From assembly GCA_016630955.3 (NCBI GenBank), contig CM049986.1, positions 2,356,001 through 2,420,000 of the forward strand: DNA of 64,000 nt, written 5' to 3'. Made by a program: the position numbers and the translations under genes. Source of the DNA: Didymella arachidicola (Eukaryota; Ascomycota; Dothideomycetes; Pleosporales; Didymellaceae). Under the pieces are notes generated by a model. That model was not told the DNA's origin. It saw only the letters and a list, made by a program, of their open reading frames with translations, and did not search any database. How positions within the stretch are numbered: position 1 is the stretch's first letter; every line of letters starts with the position of its first letter. This document shows positions 25,276 through 35,287 of this stretch, one piece after another.

Positions 25276-25927
25276 GCAGGTTGATTGCAGGCTGATTGCA
25301 GGTTGTTCAATCAGCGTCATCGCTATGCGCAATGTCGGTCTGTTTCGACTCTTCTTACCGACATTCACGGTTGCTTCTTGTTTAAGATACCCCCATCTTG
25401 CGTCGTACATTTGCGTAGAAAACCTCGAACAATGTTTTGCACTAAGACACGCGGTGGGAATCGTTGTAGTGGAATATATATACTTGCGTGTAGCATCTAC
25501 ACCGTTCGTGCACGTTAAAGGAGCAGACGCAGGACTCGGGCAGCTACGGGCTCGTCACGTGCTGTCGAACCAATCGTCGAAACAAACATCTCCGCGGCAT
25601 ATCTTTTTAGGCTTCACTGATTGGCCCTTGCTAGCCGCTACTGCTGCCCATCCAGTAACTACACTGCACCGCACCGCGAATAGATACGGACGACGTCGCC
25701 ACCTTGATAGTGTTGTCGTGGTCTGGCTAAGCAACGAGGCGTTTGCTTCGAATGGCTTGGGCGAACCCTATGGCTGCCACAAGATTGCGTCAACGAGCTA
25801 ACAAAAGTAGATATCATGCGTTGAGACGATGGGCCTGAAGATTGCAGTGGACCATCAGCTACAGATCAAGATGATGCTGCGCCCTGTGTCCTCCTGGACT
25901 GGAAGCCTTTGATTAATTCCAAGCGTA

Positions 25928-25935
25928 CCGCGGAG
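25928..25935 (-). promoter_or_regulatory. NirA-type site, distal
   Basis: Reads CTCCGCGG on the minus strand, an exact match to CTCCGHGG, about 700 bp before the transporter ATG. Confidence 0.5.
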
Positions 25936-26010
25936 CTGCAGCATCTCACCCCCTATGTATTCCTTGTACTACAGCTATCCCACCCGCACATGTTGTTTCA
26001 ATTCAATCGC

Positions 26011-26055
26011 TGATAAGGCCCACAGAAACTACTGCATCGTCGGAGCGCAAGATAA
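26011..26055 (+). promoter_or_regulatory. two GATA-factor sites
   Basis: TGATAAG at 26011-26017 and AGATAA at 26050-26055 match HGATAR, 39 bp apart. Paired GATA sites are preferred by AreA-type regulators. Confidence 0.5.
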
Positions 26056-26129
26056 GGGCTGATTTGAGATCAACAGCACCCGCTTGCGGCTCTGCCCAAT
26101 GGCTCACCCTGGTCAGTGAGACAACATGC

Positions 26130-26153
26130 CTATCATGGCCCTCGTCGTTATCT
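26130..26153 (-). promoter_or_regulatory. two more GATA-factor sites
   Basis: On the minus strand TGATAG (26130-26135) and AGATAA (26148-26153) match HGATAR, 18 bp apart. A fifth, CGATAA, lies at 26433-26438. Confidence 0.45.
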
Positions 26154-26402
26154 CGCTCAGCAACAACACCAAGGGACTTCGCAGTACGAAGCTGTGGCTA
26201 GAGTCTGGCTCGAACAAGCATTCACTCAATGGTGGCCAGTGGCTTGGAGCCTTGGCCTAATTGTCGATGAGTATGATGGTGGGACGAGGTTGTGCGCTCT
26301 GGTGGTCGGTTCTGCTGCGGGAGATCTGGCGCTGCGCGTAGTACCCCCGTATCTTTCCCTGGTCCTAGCCCCAGGTGGAGAGTAAACTGGAGACGATCTT
26401 AC

Positions 26403-26410
26403 CCACGGAG
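26403..26410 (-). promoter_or_regulatory. NirA-type site, proximal
   Basis: Reads CTCCGTGG on the minus strand, an exact CTCCGHGG match 23 bp from a GATA motif (26433-26438) and about 230 bp before the ATG. NirA and AreA sites lie close together in known nitrate promoters. Confidence 0.55.
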
Positions 26411-26474
26411 AAGCGCCATCTTCAGTCCTACTTTATCGGGCGGAGATGCTAGAAATTCTGAGTGAGGTCTCGCG

Positions 26475-26490
26475 ATATATACTTATAAAT
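26475..26490 (+). promoter_or_regulatory. TATA-like element of the nitrate transporter
   Basis: TATATA then TATAAAT within 16 bp, about 150 bp upstream of the ATG. Confidence 0.45.
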
Positions 26491-26635
26491 TCCAGCCAGT
26501 TACGCTGCTGTCAATCAGCAGTGCTCGTCTCAGTCAGTCTGGCATATTGTCTCTTCTACACTGAGTTGTTTCTGGAAATTTGACTTGCACATATCTGGAC
26601 ATCGAGCACTATCCGTCAGGACCACTCACCCCAAT

Positions 26636-28526
26636 ATGGACACCTTCTCGCTCCTCTGGCGTGCACCAGAAGTCAACCCCGTCAATCAGAAAGCTCGATC
26701 GATCCCTTTCTTCAATCCGATCTCCACAACCTATGGCCGCACATTCTTCTTCTCGTGGTTTGGTTTCATGATCGCCTTCTGGTCGTGGTATGGTACGTTG
26801 TCTTCTCCTTTGTATCACTGTAAATGTTCCTATTTCTCATCTCACCCTCACGTTCTCGAGTCTCGATCATGTACCCCAGATCTGATAAGCCATGCACAAA
26901 TACAGCCCTTCATCTCCTCCATCGTTATGCATATCTCGATCTCACCATGCACGCCCTTATCTCCCGTCTCACCCACATCATCCCCTATCTACATGCACAC
27001 CAGACTCAACCCTCACTAACACAATCTAGCCTTTCCACCACTTCTCGCCGACGTCATTGCTGCCGATCTCCACATGAAATCCTACCAAGTCGCAAATTCC
27101 AACATCATCGCCCTCACAGCCACACTGATTGTGCGCCTCATCGCAGGCCCAGCATGTGATCGCTTCGGTCCGCGTTTGACCTTTGCCGGCTGTTTGCTTG
27201 CTGGTGCAGTACCTACCTTCCTCGCTGGAGGTGTGTTCAACGCCTCTGGTCTGTACGCGCTCAGGTTCTTCATTGGTATCCTAGGAGGTAGCTTTGTGCC
27301 TTGCCAAGTCTGGACCACTGGGTTCTTCGACAAGAATGTGGTCGGCACGGCCAATGCGCTCGCCGGTGGCCTTGGAAATCTCGGTGGAGGCATTACTTAC
27401 TTTGTCATGCCTGCAGTGTACAAAGCTCTAATGAGGGACGGGCTTCCCTCTCACAAGGCGTGGAGAGTATCTTTTTTGGTCCCGGGAATTCTTATCGTTT
27501 TTGTAGCGATCTGCCTCGTTGTCATCTGCGACGACACACCGACCGGCAAGTGGAGTGACCGCCACGCTGCTGTAGAAGAGAGTCTTAGACGTCACGATGT
27601 CAATGTTGGACCAACTGAGGGAGATGTTGTCAACATCAAAGGCGACTTGCAGGACGTCCCCAAGGCGTCGCCCATGTCCTCAAGGCTCGGGAGCACGGCA
27701 GACATCGGCACCGCTGGGATCGATAAGAGGAGCAGTCCCGCCTCACCCGCAAGTGATGATGAGAAGAAGCACGGATGGAGAGATGACGAAGCGCAGCAGA
27801 CTGACACAGAGATGAGTAAGTTGCTCCTCCATCTATGCAACTCCCCACATTCTCTAACGCATAGTAGTCAACACTGCCTCCACCGAAGTCATCCAAAAGC
27901 CCTCCTTCAAGTCCATCGCCCTCACCATGTTCTCCCTGCAAACTCTGGTCCCTGCAGCATGCTACTTCTGTACCTTTGGTGCCGAGCTCTCGATCAACAG
28001 CATCCTTGGTAACTACTACATGCACAACTTCCCGCACATGTCGCTACAGGTATCTGGCAACTGGGCCGCCATGTTCGGCCTCTTGAACGGTGTTGCCAGG
28101 CCCTTGGGCGGCTATATTTCCGATCTGGCCTACCGCCGCACAGGTTCCAATGTCTGGGCAAAGAAGGCAGTGCTGCACACGTACGGCATTGTCACCGGCG
28201 TCTTCCTCATCGTGATCGGTGTGCTGAACCCCAAGGATGTGAGCACCATGATGGGGCTTGTTGGCGGTCTCGCTGTCTTCCTTGAGGGAGGCAATGGTGC
28301 GGATTTTGGACTCGTGCCGCACGTGCACCCGCATGCTAACGGTGTCGTGTCGGGTTTCACAGGAGCAATGGGCAATCTCGGCGGTATTGTTTTCGCGATC
28401 ATCTTTCGCTACAATGGCAAGAACTACGGTCGTGTGTTCTACATCATTGGCGCTATTGTCATTGGCATAAATGTCGCAGTCAGCTGGATCAGACCGGTTG
28501 CAAAGAAGCCTATTGGCGCGAGATAA
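26636..28526 (+). CDS. nrtA: nitrate/nitrite transporter, MFS NNP family (CrnA/NrtA type)
   Basis: Exons 26636-26792, 27030-27815 and 27865-28526 give about 534 aa; introns are 237 and 49 nt. The second acceptor is a NAGNAG pair, so 27868 would also work and remove one residue. Twelve membrane spans are expected. Visible landmarks: FFFSWFGFMIAFWSWYAFPPL-type helix 1 (by position), AGPACDRFGPR between helices 2 and 3, the nitrate signature AGGLGNLGGGITYFVMP, and its second copy SGFTGAMGNLGGIVFAIIF. The conserved Arg of helix 2 (TLIVRLIAG) is present, as is the matching Arg in NGVARPLGGYISD. A large hydrophilic loop separates the two halves. It imports nitrate by proton symport at the plasma membrane. 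Nitrate and nitrite reductase genes are not adjacent in this window. Confidence 0.95.
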
Positions 28527-28669
28527 AGCGTGGGCAAGTTTGGGTGTATTTATATAGCAAGGCGTTCCGGTGGTCTTGTGCGCGTTCGAGATATCCTGGT
28601 CAGTCTTTTCAAGTATAAATGATGATACACAAGAATGACAATGAATTACAAACTATGTTTGTGATAAGC

Positions 28670-29871
28670 CTATAGACTGTGTCGGCGCTCTAAGCGAATA
28701 GGTCGCCCCTGCAGATATTCCCGCTCCAGATATCTTCGCCAATCTGCGCCCTTCCTTTCATCGCCGGGCAGACATACCCACCATGGATCGAGATCCACCT
28801 TCCTTTCTACGGCAAGGACTTCCTCTGGGAGATCTCCGGGCGTGTAGAGGTCAGGGCAATCAAAGGCATCACGGCCACCCACAGGGTCTCGAAAGTACGC
28901 CTGCACGTCGATTTCAGATTGCTTCCAGCTGCGTAGTAGCTCGAGGACGCTGATCATCTGGTACGATTCTTATTCGAAGTGGTAGACCAGGAAGCGCGCC
29001 AATACACGACATGGCATGTTGAAGTACAGTCGAACCTTAAGGCGTACAATGCTCGATCCGACGAATGCATGAGAACTTTGACACTGCTGTAGCTCAAAAA
29101 GCCATTTCCAAGGCACAGTTCGTTCGTTGCCATAAACGTGAAGAGTCTCGAGGTTGTCTAGCAGGCTCCTCATCGGGCAGGGCTGCTCGAAAAACACTCG
29201 TCTATAATTGTCGCATTTTAAACAACTTGCCAAGCGTAGACACTGCCCATCGACGACCAAAGTCCGAAGATTGGTAAAGCGCAAGATGACATTCGATTCG
29301 TGTGTCTCGCTTGGAGCTCGCACAGTAGGGTCTGAATGCGGCTGTGCGAATATCGCAGAAGGGGCAATGACCGCTTCCAGAAGCCTTGCCTAGCCCCTTG
29401 CCATAGAAGGTTTTGATGGACATTAGTATCCTCGTATGCTCTTTTGGATACAAATTGAAGTATACGAACATTCGGTAACGCGTTAAGAAGCAACGCTGTC
29501 CATAGCTGCGCATTCTGGGGGTTTGTCTTGAGCAAGTACCGAGCATTGTCTTTGACTGGTCCATTGGGTAGTTTTGAGATGGTACCGTCAATAAGGCTCA
29601 GTTCTCGAGGAGTACACGAGAAGCCGTCGATATCGCTCTTGTTGTCATCCAATTCGATACCTGTGATAGTCTTGGCCCATTGTGGATGCCGCTCAAGCAG
29701 CAAGATATATTTGGGGATGCTCCGGAAAGGAATAATGGCGGAACGAACGAGTCTTTCGTTAACGACGTTACTGGAAGATCGGTGAGTAAGAGCAAGGTTG
29801 ATCAGTGACTTGTTGTCCTGAATTAAAGCGGCGACCTCTGTGATTAGCTCATTAGGGAGAACGTGCAGCAT
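28670..29871 (-). pseudogene. F-box-like protein gene interrupted by an in-frame TAA
   Basis: Exon 1 is 29871-29452 and starts MLHVLPNELITEVAAL, an F-box-like motif. A 62-nt intron (29451-29390) has a perfect TACTAAT branch and a CTAG acceptor. Exon 2 runs from 29389 and hits TAA at 28972-28970 after YHFE. The same frame reopens at once and continues coding-like (ISVLELLRSWKQSE) to 28670. The whole reading frame would be about 380 codons; the first part alone is about 279 aa. The region before the stop has leucine-spaced segments (NLRTLVVDGQCLRL). Fungal F-box proteins of this type are numerous and often decay. It could be a pseudogene, a sequencing error, or a true shorter protein with coding-like 3' sequence. 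Confidence 0.65.
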
Positions 29872-30352
29872 TTTGGCGTTGTAATGCGCTTCTGCGACAG
29901 TGTATGTGGAAAATGCTTGTGGAAAGTGTTTGTAGAAAGTGTATGTGAAAAATGTGATTGACAGACAAGAATGATCGTTCTGAAGTCCTGATATATGTTT
30001 CGGTGCACGGTTGTATGAGGAACCAAGATTAGGACTTGACCCTGTACCACCCCCTTCAACCCAGCGCTTCAACATCACACCGCGGTTCAGATCGCATTGT
30101 GGAACAGATCACACTTCACTTGGATCACACCAGTCCCATCGACAGGTCGGATCAACTCGAGGACGCAACTGTGGTTCGCCTATAATCTAGACCCTGGAGA
30201 TGTCGGTAGACCCCAGTGCCTGACTTTCTCGTAGCCCTGGGGGCATGCAACCCGGAACAGCTTATTCGCAAATGGCAGAAGAGCCACACCTCGGTCGGTG
30301 CGTGATGTAGCAGAGAACAAGTTGTGAAGAACCGTAACTCGTTGATCCTAGA
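29872..30352. other. spacer between F-box-like gene and prenylcysteine oxidase
   Basis: The interval 29880-29960 contains repeated GTGGAAARTG/TGTATGTG words (about four degenerate copies), giving a low-complexity 5' flank. Nothing else was recognised. Confidence 0.45.
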
Positions 30353-32254
30353 CTAGAGCTCAGATTGCTCGGCTTTTAGCTCGCCTAATCTTAGCTGATT
30401 CCTCTTTCCCAGCACCCTGAGAGTATTCTTCTTCTCCCTATCAGACATAGTCTCCCAGTTTGCAATCCTGCTCAAGGAACCGTCTTTATTGACGACCAAT
30501 GGTCCCAAGTGGTCTAGCGCCACGCCTTCACCATCAACCTCTAATTGCGCTGCACCAGAGCCCGACTTAGGTGGCGACAGTAAAGGCACTTGCTCTCCCG
30601 AAGGAACCAGGTACTCAGTATGCTGATGCTCCGGGCTATCATTTTTCTTGGAGACCCATTTGTCCGCAATGAGGCGCGCAACATTCTTGCCACTCAAGGC
30701 GCTGGTCTCCATGGTGCTGATGAAGCTTTCGATGCCGCTTGTGTACCACAATGCACCATTCTCTCCGTCGAGCTTGATCTCCTCAAAAGTCACTCGCGGA
30801 TACTCGCGTGGATATGAGTACCAAATTTTCCTATGCACCCAGCTGACGGCGCCATTTACGTTCTCCCCTTCTGCATCTGCTTCTGAAACAGATTGTCCAA
30901 GAAGCGAGGTGAGACTCTGAGCAGTGATGGGCTCGGCGGAGAAGATCTTGTAGATGAACTCCTGGCGGGGTGGTGAGGCGTGTCGATTGAGCGAAGTATA
31001 ATGCATCGAGACACTGTAGAAGTCCGGTGAGCCAGGATGCCCATCGCGAGGGGTCTCCGAAGGGGGAAGCGTAGTCAAGACGTATTGCGGCACCACTTCG
31101 CCAGGTGCAAGCTTGAAAGCCACGGGGTCCAGCTTGAAAGGTGAGGCGAAGAGTGTGACATGCAGTTTTATGTAGGGAATAGCGTCAGGCGTATGCTCTG
31201 GCGGAGGATCGATGGTGAGGTTTGTGAATTGCAGCGGTGCAGCGAGGATGACTTCGTCGAAGGTAGATGTGCTGTCGTTGATCGAGAGGTGATATGTGCC
31301 ATCGTCCTGCTTCAGGATCTTCGAAATGTGAGTGTTGAAATGAGTGGTGATCGCGGGTGAGGACTTCAGCATGTTTGCGAATATGCGCCAGTTGCCGCCG
31401 TCGATCTGCATGGCGCCGTTCGTGGCCATGCACACCATGGTCTCCAGGCCGTGGATGTAGGCAAGATTCGAGGCATAGTTGACTCTCGTGCTGTTCCTAT
31501 AAGTTCAAGCCAAATTGCTATCGCAGATAAAACACACCTTGCCTGGATGACCTCTCGTGCAAACGCGTCCCCAATGCCATTTGCCTTGAGGTATTGCTCG
31601 CCAGTGACACCCGTGATGTCCAACAGCCCTTGAGCTTCGAGAGTCTCACCAAGGTTCTTCCAAGGGAAAACAGGCTCCTCATACATGTTTAGGAAGCGTC
31701 CAACCGCGCTCTTCATCAGCCTGTTCGTTTTTAACGGCGCAAGTCCATACCGCCACAGGAGCTTCGCCTTGTCCCACCAGCCATCCTCTTCTCTTGTGAC
31801 CAGCACAAATTGCGTACCATCCCATATCCCGAGATCTGGTAGCTCAAGCCGTGCTGCGAGGCTGTCTTCCTGCGAGGCTACCGAGAGATTGAAGTCGCGG
31901 GTCGCGTTGACAAGAATGTGGTTTACAGAGACGAAGATTGAACCACCGAGCTCGATTGGGACAGCGGGATCTGACCAGGCATCGACAGTTGTAGTGCGGC
32001 CGCCGACGTAGGAGTTGCGCTCGTAAACGGTTATGTTGGTCGGTATAGATGAGGAGGCGGCGTACTGGGCTAGATGGTAGGCTGCTGAAGAGCCGCCGGC
32101 GCCGGCACCTGTTGCTAGTTAACATTGTACGCCATGCAGTATTTGTATATTAACTACCTATGATTGCGACACGCTTAGTCGCTGGTGTGGCGTCACTGGT
32201 GAGGGCAATGGCGCAGGGCAACAGCCCAAAGATATGCGGTACCCGCACCATCAT
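30353..32254 (-). CDS. prenylcysteine oxidase / lyase, FAD-dependent
   Basis: Exons 32254-32158, 32108-31538 and 31496-30353 give about 603 aa; introns are 49 and 41 nt, the latter the shortest secure intron here. A hydrophobic N-terminus (HIFGLLPCAIALT) is probably a signal peptide. The FAD Rossmann motif AIIGAGAGGSSAAY follows, split by the first intron, then ELGGSIFV. The block RVNYASNLAYIHGLETMV and the later EVILAAPLQFTNL match the prenylcysteine lyase family. The enzyme cleaves the thioether of farnesyl- or geranylgeranyl-cysteine released from degraded prenylated proteins, probably in a vacuolar or endomembrane compartment. The C-terminal ~80 residues beyond the oxidase fold are polar and of unknown role. 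Confidence 0.92.
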
Positions 32255-33624
32255 GGTTTTCCCGGATCAGGGAGGTCAAAGAGGTCAGACTCGACAGGAA
32301 CCCGAACTTCAGGGAGGCAGAAATACGATATTCAGGTCATTCCAAGTAGTGGAGGATAAGGGAAGTTGCGCAATCGCGCGGATGTTGGTGGCTGACCACG
32401 CGCACGACCTGAAGCCTGAACGGACGAATGCATTAGGACTTTGGGCGTCTTGAACATGCTTACTTATTGTTCCTCGGAAACAGCGGATAACTCAGGTTTG
32501 ACAAGTCCGATTGCGCACCACAACCTTTATGGAATCAAACATTCCTCAGGCAGAGGTGCCAATCCAAGAAGCACGCGTTCCCGTGGTGTCCCTCTTGGCA
32601 TCCAGCTCCTCCTTCCGAGTCCTTCGTCATAACCTTCGAAGCAACCATCGCGAAGTCAACTTCGACGTCCAATCATCTCAAGCAATGTGCTCAGTGATCT
32701 CGCGTCGAGAATTTCCGGCACTATAGACGTGCACCCTTAGTTCTCGAAATCGGCCTGTGAAAGCCCTCGATTATTGTAGCCCTCGCAGTGATTACGGCAT
32801 CCGTGAATCGAAATCAAACTTCCCTAGGACAGAAGAGTAAGGAAAACGCTCTGTGTCCTAGCAATCATCGTATTGCTACTTGGAATATCAAAGCCGATGA
32901 GCACCATGTATCATCCGCTTTAGAATGATGAGAGAGAATGTGTCTTACACAGAACATGCCGCATACAATACGCTAAAGCTGAGACGCTCTCAAGGAACCT
33001 GGTGAACGATACTGTCAAGCGCCATTCTCTGGATGCTATCGTCTAGAAGCTATATGGCAAGTCACCACTCTGTTCTACTGTGCAATGAACGGCAAGATTG
33101 CGACCGTCTTCCACACAGAAGGGGGCTTTGTGTTGGATATTATCAACTAAGGTAAGAGTTTCCTATCGATATACAAGAGAGACAACCGTCACGTGCTCGT
33201 CACTCGGCTGCCAACTCGGCGGAGCAGTCGAGAGACACCTCGAAAATTGTCAGCCTTGCCATGGGCTTGAGGATAGCGGCGGCTACGCTTCCTGCGGAAC
33301 GGCTAGCGCGGAGTGACTTCATGGACTGCGAAATACTCATTTTGGCAACAACGCACCAAGATGAGACTCAAAAGACGTGCCATGGCGTATACGACGATTG
33401 GACAGTTCAAAGACACTATGGAGATGTCGCACTTAGTTCCTGGAATGCGTTGAGACGCTCCTTCCTTGCGTGTGCTGTCAGCCCACTAATTATTACGCAA
33501 CGTCACAGCTGCTCAAACGGCGCGTCAACTTGATCGAGCTGCAACAGCACACCGCGTCCTCACGCGACCCGCTTTTCGCTTACATGACTGATTGCACTGC
33601 AATCACACTATTCCTGCTCTTGCC
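32255..33624. other. divergent intergenic region, prenylcysteine oxidase / OXR1
   Basis: About 1.37 kb between divergently transcribed genes. No domain-bearing ORF was found. A SKn7- or Yap1-type site could not be assigned with confidence. Confidence 0.45.
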
Positions 33625-34749
33625 ATGTCGTCCACCACAGAGACACCAAAGTCCTCTCCGCCGCCCAGAACGCCGCAGCGCGCCTCCTCATACTTCACGT
33701 TCCCTGTTCAATACGCTGTTGGGGGCATACTGCGACGACTGAACACCAATGCAAGCCCGTTAAGCACCACGAACAATAACGCAAACGATACACCAAATAG
33801 ACGGCAGTCGCAATTTGCCTCCACCGCAAACTCCTTATCACATTCGCTCGCCAGTTTGGTGTCCAATACGGCGAATTCCCTTGCCTCTTCAGTAGCAGAC
33901 CCAAGCGCAGATATGCACGGCACGCTCCACAACCCACACCGCACAGCGAGTCCCTTCCAGCCGCCACCTCTCACACCTCTGACACTGCAAGGATGGAGGC
34001 CTGGCATGAGGGAGAGTGGCAAGCTGCTCAACAAGGCGTTGGCAGAGGAGATAAGGCTGCTAGTACCGCCGAGACTACAGCTTGTGGACGAGTGGAGCTT
34101 GATCTACAGCTTGGAGCAGAACGGTGTTAGTCTGGCGACATTGTACAAGATTGCAGACGACTACAGGGGGAAGAGAGGAGGCTATGTGCTGGTCGTGAAG
34201 GATGCTGGCGGCGGCATTTTCGGTGCATACCTGTCGGACGCGCCGCATCCCTCATCACATTTCTATGGCAATGGCGAGTGCTTCCTGTGGAGAGCACATG
34301 TCCTAACATCTCTGCCCGACCTGGCAAACCTACCGCCACCACCATCTGCGGACACGACGAACGCGGTCAGGATGACGACGATTGCGACACAGAAACCGAA
34401 GTCAGATACCCTTTCGCCGCCAGCATCTGGTCATGCAAGCAGAAGCGGGACGAGCACGCCGGAGAGGATAAGATTCAAGGCGTTCCCCTACAGTGGAGTG
34501 AACGACTACATGATATTTTGCGAGCACAGCTTCCTCAGCGTTGGTGGAGGGTAAGCATCGCTGACAAGGATACAACTGAGTAATTTTTGCTGATCAAAAA
34601 ATAGCGACGGTCACTACGGCCTTTGGCTCGATGACAATCTTGAGAACGGCGTCTCAGCGACCTGCCCTACCTTTGGCAATGAGCCGCTTAGCGATGACGG
34701 CAAGAAGTTCGAAGTCATGGGCGTGGAACTGTGGTACCTTGGTTCATGA
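33625..34749 (+). CDS. oxr1: OXR1-like TLDc domain protein
   Basis: Two exons, 33625-34550 and 34605-34749, give about 356 aa. The N-terminal ~130 residues are Ser/Asn/Pro-rich and disordered. The TLDc domain begins near ALAEEIRLLVPPRLQ and contains EWSLIYSLEQNGVSLATLYK, VLVVKDAGGGIFGAYLS, GNGECFLWR, and after the intron DGHYGLWLDDNLENGVS and FEVMGVELWYLGS, which is the canonical end. OXR1 proteins protect against oxidative damage and bind the V-ATPase; the fungal protein is often mitochondrial or cytosolic. The start was taken at the ATG before SSTTETP, because an upstream in-frame TTG at 33592 is not credible. Confidence 0.93.
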
Positions 34750-34868
34750 TCTACCTTTTGTGCTCCTGCCAGCATTTCTTTGGCGTCCACGGACATTATA
34801 ACATACCCAAGCCGACTTGTTTTTCCAGCAGAGTCAAACCACGTGAGCTTTCACGAATCTCTTTCACT

Positions 34869-35261
34869 TCAGCTTTCTTCACCGTGCGTCTTGGCATCTG
34901 CTCCGACCCCAGAAGTATGGCGCTTTTTTGTGACGAACAAAAATGGACCAGCGACTACGACGGCTGGTGTATCGAGCATCTGGCCTGTATCGTCGTCGAA
35001 GACGTCCACATCGTCTTTGCGCATCGTCTTTTTAGCACCGGGATCACGGTTGTCGTCATCATTGTTGACAAACAAATCTTTGACGTTCTTGCGTGGCGTG
35101 TTGGAATCAGCAGCCACGGGAGCTCGGTCGTCGATTATATTCGCAAGTATGCCCTCGGAGTCATTTATCCTCAACACGGTGCTAAGTATATAGCTGCGGA
35201 TCCATTGGACCTTTCTAAGATCTACAACTGTCCGCCATCCAAGAGCAGCCGACGACTTGGC
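34869..35261 (-). CDS. candidate exon of an acidic protein, fragment
   Basis: A 131-codon open frame starts right after a CTAG acceptor at 35263-35262 and ends at TGA 34871-34869. It begins AKSSAALGWRTVVDL and becomes acidic (NNDDDNRDPGAKK, KDDVDVFDDDTGQ). Composition looks protein-like, but no upstream exon was found and the right end sits inside the 61-bp inverted repeat. It may be a truncated gene remnant. It is antisense to a longer but less plausible plus-strand ORF. Confidence 0.3.
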   Translation of the reverse strand, partial: AKSSAALGWRTVVDLRKVQWIRSYILSTVLRINDSEGILANIIDDRAPVAADSNTPRKNVKDLFVNNDDDNRDPGAKKTMRKDDVDVFDDDTGQMLDTPAVVVAGPFLFVTKKRHTSGVGADAKTHGEES

Positions 35262-35287
35262 CTAGCACAAACAAAAAGATGAACAGT
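35227..35287 (+). repeat. left arm of a 61-bp inverted repeat
   Basis: It matches the reverse complement of 37099-37159 at 56 of 61 positions; four of the five differences are transitions. The arm starts ACTGTCCGCC and ends ATGAACAGT. It overlaps the start of the orphan ORF at 35279. Confidence 0.85.

Larger units (their letters stand above)
25276..26635. promoter_or_regulatory. upstream region of the nitrate transporter with NirA and GATA motifs
   Basis: About 1.36 kb. The part from 25928 onward contains two matches to the NirA consensus CTCCGHGG and five HGATAR motifs, plus TATA-like sequences at 26475-26490. The left part (25276-25900) shows nothing recognised. A. nidulans crnA is co-controlled by the pathway activator NirA and the GATA factor AreA, so the pattern fits the gene downstream. 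Inferred from motifs only. Confidence 0.65.

Noticed and set aside
28949..28978. 30-nt GT-AG interval that would remove the in-frame TAA of the F-box-like gene
   Set aside because: It is well below the size of any secure intron in the window (41 nt or more) and has no branch site.
34731..35282. plus-strand 183-codon ORF downstream of OXR1
   Set aside because: It begins inside the OXR1 coding exon in another frame, and the opposite strand has the more protein-like frame.
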